Shown here in pieces: positions 25,521-36,087 of a stretch of 64,000 nt of DNA. This DNA comes from Spisula solida (taxonomy: Eukaryota > Mollusca > Bivalvia > Venerida > Mactridae). Within the stretch, counting starts at the first letter, position 1. Each line of letters starts with the position of its first letter. Both the position numbers and the translations under genes were made by a program. The stretch covers positions 1,557,501 to 1,621,500 of the forward strand of contig OX365956.1 of NCBI GenBank assembly GCA_947247005.1. The letters run 5' to 3'. Under the pieces are notes generated by a model. That model saw only the letters and a program-made list of their open reading frames with translations. It did not search any database and was not told the DNA's origin.

Positions 25521-25842
25521 AGGTCCTATAATGACTGTTCCTAACAATAGTGAGTCCCCAATGAAACTACAATGACTTTCCAACACTGGTGAGCCCCCCC
25601 TATAAAGTCTATGATGACTATTTTCAACACTGGGCCTGTATACATGTAGGTTGACCGATGCTAGCAATAATGATTCCCCATAGGTCCTATAATGACTGTT
25701 CCTAACAATAGTGAGTCCCCAATGAAACTACAATGACTTTCCAACACTGGTGAGCCCCCCCTATAAAGTCTATGATGACTATTTTCAACACTGGGCCTGT
25801 ATACATGTAGGTTGACCGATGCTAGCAATAATGATTCCCCAT
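25521..25842 (+). repeat. recent 161-bp tandem duplication inside array C
   Basis: Positions 25521-25681 and 25682-25842 are essentially the same sequence, much more alike than neighbouring 42-bp units. This shows that unequal exchange has been active recently. Confidence 0.8.
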
Positions 25843-25913
25843 AGGGTCTAGTATGACAGTACCCTACAGAAGTGAGTCCCCCATAGTACCTAGGATGGCA
25901 TTATCTCTTGACA

Positions 25914-25970
25914 TTGCTAATGTAAGATAGGCCTGTTGCTAATGTAAGATAGGCCTGTTGCTAATGTAAG
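25914..25970 (+). repeat. 22-bp tandem repeat, 2.5 copies
   Basis: 'gctaatgtaagataggcctg' plus 'tt' is repeated, ending with a third partial unit 'gctaatgtaagatag'. Confidence 0.75.
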
Positions 25971-26017
25971 ATAGCTCTAAATCACGTCTCAGAAAAATTA
26001 TCCAATGAGACAGTCAA

Positions 26018-26095
26018 TGTAGGATAAGGATATCCTCGGCAAGCCTCGTCCCTGGTTAAAATCAGACACCTCGGGTGAGATATCCTTATCCTACA
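26018..26095. repeat. 78-bp hairpin
   Basis: TGTAGGATAAGGATATC at the left is complemented by GATATCCTTATCCTACA at the right, with 'cctcg' and 'cgagg'-like bases continuing the stem. It interrupts minisatellite array C. Confidence 0.6.
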
Positions 26096-26814
26096 TAGAA
26101 GCTCATCATGAATTCTTATATTCCAACCCTAGTGTGTCTTCCATAAGACCTACGATAACCCTTCCCTACACTGATCAGTTCTCCATAAGGCCTAGGATGA
26201 CAGTTCATCAGACCGATTAGTCCCCCATAGTACATAGGATAAGAGTTCAACATTGGAGAGTCTCCAATTACCGGTATACCTAGGATGACTGTTCCCAACA
26301 CAAGTGGGTCTACCATAGCGCCTAGGATGACAATTCCCTACACTGGCGAGTCCCACATACTACATAAGATAACTGTTCCCTACACTATTGAGTCCCGTAT
26401 AGTACATAGGATGACAGTGTCCTACACTGGTGGGTCTCCCTAGGGACTAGGATGACAGTTCCCTACACTAGGGGGTCCCCTATAGTGCCTAGGATGTCAG
26501 TTTTCTACACTCACTCACAGTAGAGTTTCCAACATGGACTAGGATGTAGCAGCTGAGTGTCTGCTGTGTTTGTCCAAGCCCAGTGCACAATTTAATAGTC
26601 ACATGAATTCCCTTGCGTAAAGTCATTGACATTTTGGCAGAATGTAAATTTATTAAATCGGAATTTATAGCTAGTTGAACTACTGAAAATGTATTGGCTG
26701 TAGGTAATTAGTAAATACTTGTTATGATTTAAGAAATAATTATTTAAACGCAATTATAATTAAATGAGAATGATGGTCTATAAATATATTGAATGACCCT
26801 CATACCAAAAAATC

Positions 26815-28015
26815 AGTCCAGTTCCCCCCCATTTAATTTTTCCCCCTAGTCAGGTCCCCCCCCCCCTACAATTATATATTTATGATGTTGGAAAAAACTA
26901 GTCAATTTTTTTCTCAGGGAAGAAACTGACTATAGATAAACCACAATCGTTCGGGTGTAACTGTACTTTTAATTAGCTACTTTATCTGGGGGTAAGAAAT
27001 TGACCAGTCATTTCTTTCCCCCTACCCAAATAATTTATTTCATCTGAGGGGGGAAGAAATTGACCAGTCAATTCTTTCCCCCTACCCTACTTGTTAATGA
27101 CTCGTCTCATTCTGAGGGGGGGGGGGGGGAGAAATTGACTAGTCAATTCTTTCCCCCACCCAACTTGTTTGGAATTAGGACTCATCTGAGATGGGAAGAA
27201 ATTGACTAGATTAATATGTCCCCTCCCTACTTGTTCATGAATCATCAAAGGGGAGGGGGGAATTCACTCATTCAACTTGTTTAAGACTTATCTGAGGGGC
27301 GGAATTGACTAGTTGAATCTTCCCCCCTTCCCAAATAGTTTATGACTCATCTGAGGGGGGGGAGAAATTGTCTAGTCAATCATTTCCCCAATTCAACTTG
27401 TTTAGGACTCGTCTGAGGGGAGGAGAATTTGACAAACAATTATTTTCCCCTCCCAACTTTGTTTTCAAAAACAAGACTGGGGGAGAACTGACTAGTCAAT
27501 TTCTTGCCCCGCCAATAAATCATGATTAACAACGGGTAAAAGAACGGACAAGCAACATTATTTACCCTCATATAAGTCACCAACAAAACTGGAAAGAATG
27601 GGCAAGTCAATTTTTATCCCTTCCAATCACTCAAAAACAAATAGTGCGAAAAGAACTGACTAGCACCAAATATTTAACCTTGTATTAGTCATAAACAAAA
27701 TGGGGAAAGAATGAACAAGTTAATTGTCAATTTCTTCCCCCCTCCAATAAATTATAACATAGGGGTGAAAGAATGGACAAGCACCAATTATTTAACCTAT
27801 TAGCCCTAAACAAAACAGGGGGGAAGAATGAAGAATGGACAAGTCAATTTTCTCCCTTCCAATCAGTCAAAAACAAGTCGGGGGGGGAGGGAGGACCTGA
27901 CTAGTTAATTTATTCCCCCCTCTGGTAAATCAATTCTTCTTAACCAGAGAGAACAATTTCATAGGGGGGAAATGTCTGAGGGGGGAAAAAGACTGAGGGG
28001 GGAAAAACTGACTGC
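26815..28015. repeat. array of small G/C-run hairpins (about 12-15 units)
   Basis: Each unit of about 60-80 bp contains a self-complementary core of the form GGGGGAAGAAATTGAC/GTCAATTCTTTCCCCC centred on 'cagt' or 'tagt', for example at 27000, 27058, 27135, 27307, 27367 and 27488. Units decay toward 27800. Several have G or C runs of 8-15 bases (G-run at about 27115-27129). Flanks carry 'cagtccagttccccccc' on the left and the complementary style on the right. There is no coding capacity. Confidence 0.75.
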
Positions 28016-28044
28016 TACACCGGCTCATTTCTACTCTGCTGATA

Positions 28045-28808
28045 TATTAATTGCGAAAACGGTCTAAGTGCATTTTACTTGTTTACATTGTTTCCTCCCA
28101 TTGTTTTCTACTATTATCAACACTGACAATAAGAATGAGTTATTTTGCTTATATAAGCAATGTTTTTTTTAATTTAAAAAATCACTTTGACCATTTTTGC
28201 ATTACCTGGACCATTTTCACATTTAACAGATATTGACAATCATTAATTGCGAAAACGGACCAAGTGCATTTTTCGGTTTAAAATCTTCTTTTTCTACTTT
28301 TTCTGCTCATATTAAACATTGATAATAAAACATGAGTTATTCAATTGTATAACCTATGTTTTTCAATGGCCTATTTTTACTTAGACCTTTTTCACATTTA
28401 ACAGATCTTGACGATCATTAATTGCGAAAACGGTCTAAGTGCATTTTTTCACAAAAAAAGGCTTTTTCTTTGTTTTCCCCCTACATTTTCCACTTTGACA
28501 ATAAAACATGACTTATTTTGATTATGTAACTTGTGTTTTTCAAACAAATTTTTTACTTGGACTGTTTTCGCATTTAACAGGTCTTGACAAATATTAAATG
28601 CGAAAACAGTCTAAGTGCATTTTTCCATATAAAATCCTTCATCGTCATTTTTTCTAAAATATTCAACACTGTATATAAGTAGTGAGTTATTCTTATTATA
28701 CACTATAAAGATTAACATCAAAAATCTTGTTTTAGTAAAATAAGACAGTTTTTTCCTTCTCCTGAACAATTTACAAAATGTCACTTAGACCGTTTTCGCA
28801 ATTACCCC
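28045..28808. repeat. right end zone: array of about 177-bp hairpin units with GCGAAAACGGTCTAAGTG
   Basis: Forward motif copies lie at about 28053, 28245, 28422 and 28597. Each is followed about 130-190 bases later by an inverted copy (about 28185, 28377, 28552, 28781), so every unit can fold on itself. This is the counterpart, in opposite orientation, of the left end zone at 12167-12580. Confidence 0.7.
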
Positions 28809-29059
28809 TCGATTTAGAAAAGTTGTGAATTTATCAAATTTGATGACATCAACGACGACGTCGAGGGTTGCCCCGTAGTCGCTAAGGGTACAATCTATAA
28901 AACTAGTTACTCGCTTAACGGTCGGGCCGATCTCAATGAAACTTTGAAATTCAGACGAATAAAGCTGCAGCTACAGCATACTATTGATTTGTTTATTTTA
29001 CTTGCAATATAAACTAGTAAATGGATGTGTCTACGTATTTTTTTAATGACCCTCGTATT

Positions 29060-31188
29060 AATATTTGATGTTATGTAAAATACATGGCAGTTTTAATTAA
29101 TGTAAACACTAATGCGTGATTGTTTTTTCAATAAAATAGACTGGCTTATCATGTTATACAATGTACGAGGGTTGTGCCAGTAAATTGTGTATTTTGCTTA
29201 TTACATAAAATGTATCCAAATATTTAGTTTCAAATTTTCACTGATGATGAATAAATATGTTCTTAGCAGGTATTCGGAATTTCTTGAAAAGTGTCATGAA
29301 ATTATTTTTTTGTTTACATTATCAATACACATGGTATGCAAGTGCGTTGCACAGTGACGTCAAGGTAAGAACGGTATTCAGTAGAACATTTTTTCTTCAC
29401 CTTAAAGTATTTTTCATTGTATTCGATATGCATAAGATGGCACTGAACCCTTTTCTGATACACATTTGCGAACCAGTCAAAGTCTAATGCACCATAAAAA
29501 GCTGTATAACCGTCACAACCAACCCTCATCTTGAGAAATATCTGACCCCAACATACGAGGGGTGTTCGATATATATTGTTACTTGGGTCACAAATCAGAA
29601 AATTTGTTGTAATGATATCTTTAAATCTTAATACATTTCTAGAACCACCAAGATTCCCGTGATATTTCGTGAAAAAAATCAATAAAATTTAATTGCCTGA
29701 CTGTTGTTTCTGTTGTCTTTTCAAAGGGCTAGTAATAGACACTGCGACTTTTTTTGCGAATAACTGTCGATTAAAACTTCCTTTCGGGAAATAATCTTAT
29801 TCCACAACTATCATACCGTAAATAATGTAAATTCCTTCGATAAAAACATGATTTGCTGTACTTGGTTGCTATTTTTTATCAAAATAAGAGCATTTCAAAG
29901 TCACGAAAATAGGTGTCAAAATGAGTAAAAAAAGCATGCTACTTTTCTGTGTGGCTTTTGATTGTCTACGCGCTGCAGTTTAACTTATCACTACAGCAGG
30001 TGTTAAGTGCTGTGTGGCGGCTGTAAAGTCTCTCCGTACTTCACTTTAGAGTAGTTATCATTTATAATTAACTCCCGAAGTCCACAGTGTGTCATTCATT
30101 GTGGTGGGAGTATAAAAATTATAGGTTTGCTTAAAATATCCATTTTTGGGGATGTGGATGGTTTGTTCTATGTTTGACTCTTGCGTGGATGGCTAGGCAC
30201 TGTCGTCATTCTGTGTGGCTTTGGATTGTCTGTGCTCTAAAGTATTTATTTTGTTATTGTCAAAATACAATATATATACAAGTATATAGTTGTTTACATT
30301 AATAGTTTTGCAGGTATGTAATTGTATGAGTGAGTCTGCGTCTCATATGTAATAATGATGAATGTGTTAGTGTGCCTTGGTGTGATCATGTGTGTGCCTG
30401 GGTCTGTGTGTGTTTTGTGTGTAGGTATATTGTTATATTAAATGTATCCACAACGATAATGTGATTCCCGCGCAAATGGTTGGGTGCATCCGTGTTTTGA
30501 TAGCTGGGTACAAGTTTTATTTAATTGATGTGACAGTAATACAACACTTTATTTAATGCTAACAGATGAGATATGAAGAACGCGTTCTATCAGTGAAATA
30601 AAACCTATATTTGACAGTCACTGGTTATCCCCTACATATGTGATTGATATAAGCTCCGCCCCCCTCACAAGGACTACTCGCTCTCGAAAATATTGAATTT
30701 TATCACTACACGATGATATATAAACCATATTCAATCAAAACAAACGAATATCCTCTATTCATTTTTCTCCTACCGATCACAAGACCCAATAGCTCAGTGT
30801 GCTAAGCAGAATATACCTGATGTTCAACTTTTGTTCAAGTTTTAGGTTCTGATTTCGAATATCATTAGCAATCTATTTTTTAAAAATAAAATTTAGTTTT
30901 TATATAATTATGTTTATTAAAGTGTATTTTTATTTTGGTAATGTTATTTCATATCTACACAAAAATAGCGTTTTTATTTAAAGTAGGGTTTTATTCTTTT
31001 GTCCATCTCACAGTATACTTTATATTCCACATGTACTGTATTATAATATTCAATTAAACAGTAAAATACCATTGGCTATATCATGAATGTATAATTATAC
31101 TTGTAATTTAGGTATACTTGATCATAAAAAAGGCAAAGAACAGACGCCAAGTAAAAATTTATCAGACACTGTGATGGCATAATTTTAA
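29060..31188. other. non-coding stretch with isolated mariner-like ends and a tRNA-like fragment
   Basis: TACGAGGGTTGTGCCAG at about 29163 and TACGAGGGGTGTTCGAT at about 29557 look like left ends of mariner-type elements whose partners I cannot find nearby. The complement of the second style occurs at about 58335-58350. At 30788-30855 'aatagctcagtgtgctaagc' and 'ggttctgatttcgaat' resemble Pol III A and B boxes, suggesting an old SINE. A GT-rich patch lies at 30360-30425. A 122-codon minus-strand frame at 29314-29682 has no recognisable domain and I do not call it. Confidence 0.35.
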
Positions 31189-31911
31189 GGCAGTGGCTAG
31201 CCGTCCGGCGCCGGACGACTAGACAGCGAAATTAGTCGTCCGGCATTAGAAATAGAAGTAGTAATGGAACATAGAAAGTTTCAATTACAGTATTATGAGG
31301 ATGGGGATAGTATATGACTTCACTTCATGCTGAAAAAATGAAATTGCTGTGTTAGGTAATTGACAGTTTGGAATGTCACTGGTTAGAATAGCGTGAAAAC
31401 AATGTTACCGTTTATCACGAAGTTTAATTAACATGTGTGCGTTTATGAATCGTATCATGGTAGGTCCTATTCTAAACTCCCTGATTGTATATTGTATTTA
31501 AAATTTACAAAAAAATACAATTGTAATTGTATTGTTTTGTATATATGTGCTATTAAAACTGCGAATGAAAAGTAATTAATTGCCATATATCTTTGTTTGT
31601 GTTACTTCGGCAAATTAACGTGCGTACTTTGTTTGTTTTCCAATACGGCGGACATTATACGGAGATACACGGCCGGTCACAAAATGGATGCAGATAAATG
31701 CACTAACTTGTCTTGCTTAATTCGTAGTTTATTACAAGGTAGAAACATATGTGATACTTATCACAAGAAAATAACTGAAATTATGGATGCCTAATGCATA
31801 GAAATAAAATGACAGTTACCTAGCCAATGCATGTATCGTTTGCTAGTCGTCCGATGACGGAAGACTAATTTCGCTGTCTAGTCGTCCGGAGCCGGACGGC
31901 TAGCCACTGCC
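31189..31911. mobile_element. 723-bp non-autonomous transposon with 9-bp target duplication
   Basis: GGCAGTGGCTAGCCGTCCGG opens the element and its complement closes it. The TIR is about 49 bp with one mismatch, and itself contains a small palindrome (TCCGGCGCCGGA). TAATTTTAA flanks both sides exactly (31180-31188 and 31912-31920). The CAGTGG start suggests hAT (8 bp expected), while a 9-bp duplication suggests a Mutator-like enzyme. I cannot decide between them. The 65-codon frame inside has no recognised domain. Confidence 0.8.
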
Positions 31912-31920
31912 TAATTTTAA

Positions 31921-32564
31921 AAGGTTAAACATTAGGCTGCCTTGAAAATCCAATTGCAGGCCCTCTCTCATCACAACAGATGCATTAACAACTCAGCTAT
32001 TCACACAGGGTATTGACGCATGTTATTTTATAAGTTTATGCGAGTGCGTATATCATAATTCATATATCGCTTGTGTAAACACATATATATAAACAGATAA
32101 AGGCAGATTAGATGACATTTTCGATAAATGGATGTTTTGCAAATCTTGAATATATTTATTCTACTAGATATAAGCTATAATAGTTTCTGAGTTATTAGGT
32201 ACAAAGATCAATGCAAAAGAAATGTATTAAGTGTCGGCGACTATTTGTCCGGTAACACCTCCTGTCCGATAACCTTTCATCTGTTCATGACAGGAGGTGA
32301 TTCGTCTCGCTGGATACACTGTTTTGTAATGAAAACTGAAGTTTGACGAATGAATATCACCTTGAATGCACACATTATAATAAATCTCATAGAGAACTTA
32401 CCTGCCTTATGTTCCAAAGCCATTGTCATTTCCAAATATCTGGTTTTGAAGCGAAATAAACTTCCATTCTGCTGGCCATGTGGTGGCCTACTTGATTTCT
32501 GAGGTCAGAACATATTCTTGACTGTTGCTTCCGATGTAGAATTTTGTTCGATAGCATAGACACC
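31921..32564. other. spacer with a small hairpin
   Basis: This is AT-rich sequence. 'cacctcctgtc' at about 32257 and its complement near 32291 can form an 11-bp stem around 'cgataacctttcatc'. No gene is seen. Confidence 0.35.
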
Positions 32565-32727
32565 GTTCATTATGGAACGCCATAGCTGTCTTTTGTTGAC
32601 GCTTGTCATGTTAAATTGTTATAATATCATTTTAACATGTCTATACGACATGTTAAATTGTTACAACAACGTCCTAAGTTGTCGATAGGGCATGTGAACT
32701 TCTCAGTGCAACATTATTATATGTCAA

Positions 32728-35700
32728 CACTGATTTTCAATAACTAGGTCCATGCCATGTTCCGTTGTTTTATTAACAAACAAACCGCTAGAAACCTAAC
32801 AAATATGTCTCTACAGAAGGTTATTACATCAGCCCAAACACTGAGATAAAAAAATCTCTTCCATCGTCCATAAAAAGTTCAAATTTTCAAAACATCTATC
32901 AAAATTTAAACCTTCGTTATTGTCGCCGACTCAAAATACCTAAACAAACAACGTTTTCTTTTTACGAGTAACTCATTGGAGACGGTAATTTTTGTTTTAA
33001 CATCTAGCTCAAACCTTCCTTTCAATAATTCATGAGGCAATCTGATGCATATTGCCAGCTATAGTGTCAAATTTTAATGCGTTTCATCTGTCGCCAATTT
33101 TTTCAACTTTAAAAAACCTTCGTTATTGCCAATTAATATAGTGTAGCAAACTAAGAAATAACTGGTTTATGACAAATGAAACATCTTTATGTATGCCACA
33201 AAAGACTAAATAAGACTATAGGAACGCAGGCATATACGCATTATTTATTAAATCGCGAACACCGTGCATTATAAAATATTAACCTTTACTCAAAAGTAAT
33301 AGCGTAAAACTTTCGTGATCATAAAAGATGCACATTAATACTAAAACTGACTCATGATAGGCTGTTTACACAACCAGATATATCATCTTGATGTAATAAA
33401 AACGAAATTTATGTTTAATACAGTGTTATACATTAAACTAATTTCAGTTTTGTACACAGTTTAAACCTTCGTGATTTAAACTTTCGTTGCCAAAATTCGA
33501 AACTAACGCTAAAAACGCAGAAGATTACAATTATATGACTTTTTGTCAGGCCTATTTGAAGTGTAGACTTACTTGAATGCGTATTCGCCGAGAGATGTCG
33601 TAAAACTTTGCTTGTTTTTCCAAATAGAGTTGTGAGTATTTTTACCTTACTTTCCAACGAAAATATTTTTTCAATAAGATTGACTGAGATAGTATCTAAC
33701 TATGATATTATTCGCACAATATAACGTTTTTTCTAAGATATACATTTACATAAGAGAGTACGGCTTCCTTTTTGTATAACATTTGTGTTTAAATCTATGA
33801 AACCTTCGTTATCCTGCGATAACGAAGGTTATATCACTGCATTTAGTGAGAAAAGTGATATTATAAGGTGTATGTATACATTTTACTTCATTGCATTTAA
33901 AAGTCTGTTACATGGGTATGAAATTGGTACCATTACCTAATTCGCAATATGTTCTGTTATTATTTGTTGAAGAGCAAACCGGGCTACGGTAAAATATATA
34001 CTAGTCTTCGTGTTCTGCAAGTGATTGTTAGAACAGTTATCCTATTATACATACGCAATATCAACCTAAGTATTGTTATTGCATAGACTTATATCATTTG
34101 TTAAGTTTTATAGTGCATTAATATAATTACAGTCTTACAATTTGGTTTATAATTACGATAACGAAGGTTTCATAAAGATAACGAAAGTTTAATTTATTAT
34201 ATGCGTTTTAATTACTATGACTAAGAGTAATGCTGAAATCCAAACGGTATATTGTAAGCGCCCGAAAGAGCAAAACAATGAAGACTACCTATGACTGGAA
34301 CGAGAGAGAATGTGCCGTAATTATGTACGTTCCTCTAAACTGTCAGAAAGAAGGTGAAAAATGAGAAACAAACAAAACAGAAAAAGCTGAAAATGACAGA
34401 TATGAAGACGTTAGCAAAGTACAAGAAGAAAGGGAAGCCGGCATTGTGGTTGAAACAAAATATGCAGTTTGTGATCATGTATAGTCCAGTCAGGATAAAA
34501 ATCCAGTGACGCAGCGGTCGAGTCCACTATAACGGTGTAAAACCAATTATATAGGCTTATACTGTACAAACAACTATAATTTCAATGGTAAACTTTGCTC
34601 TACCTGTTTAGACAATAGTTGTGATTATTTTGCGTACACATAAACTGCAACGTAACTGTCACAATATCCTAACTGGACTATAACTGCTGTGTGCAAAGAT
34701 ATCTTGTTTATTGATAACATTGTTAATCAAGACGATGAAAAGCATGAAGTGAATTTTATGAAAACAAATATGCAGTTTTTCTATCGACCTAGGTATAACG
34801 ACATAGTTTGACGAAGTCTTGTTAAATATTGATAACAGTAGATGCACCAAGGGCTACCCGAAAGTCAAAGTCATTGTTAAAAAGTAGTGGTAGTGACAGA
34901 TAGTGTATTTTGAACATGTATGCAGTGTATACTGAAAAGTTCTGATGTCACTAAACCTTCGTTATCAGCCAGGTTGTTGGTGTTGACGTTTTCAATTAGC
35001 CTGTTTGGTATTATGTTTAAGTTTTGTTACCAAGTGTCTCTTGAACATTTCAGGATGCTTATTAATGTACTTACAACTCAGATACTTGCCAATGTTCCCA
35101 AAATAATTGTTAACATGTTATATTTTGATTCTCAGAAAACCTTCGTTATCATTGTTATTTTACCGTCTGACTCCATGTTATAAGTATGTTGCATTATGAA
35201 AATGATATCATAACGTGTTTTGTGGTAAATTGAAACCAGAAACACCATAGAAACGTGTTTTATGTTTGTATACGTTTGCCAGTTTGACTTTTAAGTGTTG
35301 TTCTGACTAATTGCTGACATTTCAGGTATAACTTTGAAATAAGTTTTCTTCAACTTTTTAATATGATAGCACTAAATATTCATTGTAAATGCATGTTATA
35401 CATTGTTGTACTTGTTCATCCTAGTTCTGCACATTAAACAATTCTTTAGATTAAAAATATGTTGCTTCTTTTTTATTTATCCATTATAACACAAAACCTT
35501 CGTTATTATTTGGTTGATTGTTAATGTTTGGTCTACTTTATAAATTATATGTAGATGGATCGAAAATAATGGTTCATTTGAATTCTATATACGATTAACA
35601 AGTTGCATTTGTGTTGATGCGCGATCACACAATCAAGCATTGTCTGTTTCAATGAAAGTTAAAGCAAGCACATACTTATATTTATTTAGTTTACAGCCAA

Positions 35701-36084
35701 ACGATTAGTGCAAATATATCGGTAGGAATTCAAACTTGTTATTTGATCATTTCGTTCAGACCTGATCACATTTAGAATCGCTATACATCATAATTGCGAT
35801 TACAGTAAGTTAAGCTATATTTTTGATATTGTATTTCAAATATGTGTGCAATTAACACCATAGGGCTGTGATAACGGAGGTTTTGTAAGTACTAGAATTG
35901 GTTTCTACCTACCTGTGTTTGCATGATCATAACATAAAAACTACGAAAGTGTTGCATTCAAGATTTTCGGGCATGGTTACTGGAAGATATATCAACCTTT
36001 TAAGGTAAGATTAAACTGAATCAGGGAAGGTCGCATTTTTAGTTTTTTTCCTTACCCTTTGGACCTAGTTATTGAAAATCAGTG
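32728..36084. mobile_element. 3.36 kb CACTA-like (EnSpm) non-autonomous element inserted in the foldback arm
   Basis: The left end reads CACTGATTTTCAATAACTAG and matches the complement of the right end over 25 bases. CAA flanks both sides (32725-32727, 36085-36087). The intact opposite arm reads '..tatgtcaagttacactg..', exactly the joined flanks with one CAA and one substitution, so the boundaries are supported by an internal empty site. CACTG ends, a 3-bp duplication and many subterminal repeats are the hallmarks of the CACTA/EnSpm superfamily. The motif AAACCTTCGTTATC is repeated through the element. No transposase frame is present. Confidence 0.75.
32905..35885. repeat. dispersed AAACCTTCGTTATC motif series
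   Basis: Forward or close copies lie near 32908, 33114, 33304 (variant), 33472, 33800, 34953, 35137 and 35494. Inverted copies lie near 33819, 34157, 34177 and 35870. At 33800-33831 a forward and an inverted copy face each other across 'ctgc', forming a 13-bp stem. The density inside this element and its absence outside make chance unlikely. Binding sites for a transposase or accessory protein are the simplest reading. Confidence 0.75.
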
Positions 36085-36087
36085 CAA

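Larger units (their letters stand above)
24090..26520 (+). repeat. 42-bp minisatellite, array C (degenerate)
   Basis: Roughly 55 diverged units follow 'ccaacactggtgagtcccc' + 'catagggcctaggatgactg', about 42 bp, with many indels. Higher-order blocks of about 300 bp are visible (25131-25240 resembles 25455-25540). The block is interrupted near 25910-26100 by a short tandem repeat and a hairpin. Confidence 0.75.
12167..28808. mobile_element. 16.6 kb non-coding element with GGGGTAATTGCG ends, containing nested elements
   Basis: GGGGTAATTGCGAAAACGG starts at 12167 and its exact complement ends at 28808. Identity continues through 'tctaagtgacatttt', about 34 bp in all. TCGA lies immediately outside both ends (12163-12166, 28809-28812). 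Because TCGA is self-complementary it can be either a 4-bp target duplication or part of the TIR. The end zones hold arrays of the GCGAAAACGGTCTAAGTG motif. The interior contains a 5.75 kb foldback element, three 42-bp minisatellite blocks, a pogo-type element and a hairpin array. I found no transposase, integrase or other protein gene within it. Confidence 0.6.
11453..29057. mobile_element. mariner-like element split by a 16.6 kb nested insertion
   Basis: The left end TATGAGGGTCATTCAAAAAA (11453) and the complement of the right end, TACGAGGGTCATTAAAAAAA (ending 29057), agree over about 31 bases through 'tagacac', with TA outermost. The style (GAGGGTCATT plus A-run, TA target) is that of mariner-type ends. 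If the 12167-28808 insert is removed, the remaining host is about 960 bp (11453-12166 plus 28809-29057), a plausible non-autonomous mariner. 'ggggcaacc' with 'tcga' occurs in both halves. I could not read a transposase. A third similar end, facing left, lies at about 26770-26806, so an alternative pairing is possible. Confidence 0.45.

Noticed and set aside
26815..28015. CRISPR-like array
   Set aside because: Units are palindromic and diverged, spacers are not unique sequence of constant length, and the genome is animal.
29314..29682. 122-codon minus-strand frame as a gene
   Set aside because: No recognised domain or splice context, and it lies between mariner-like ends, so it is more likely transposon sequence.
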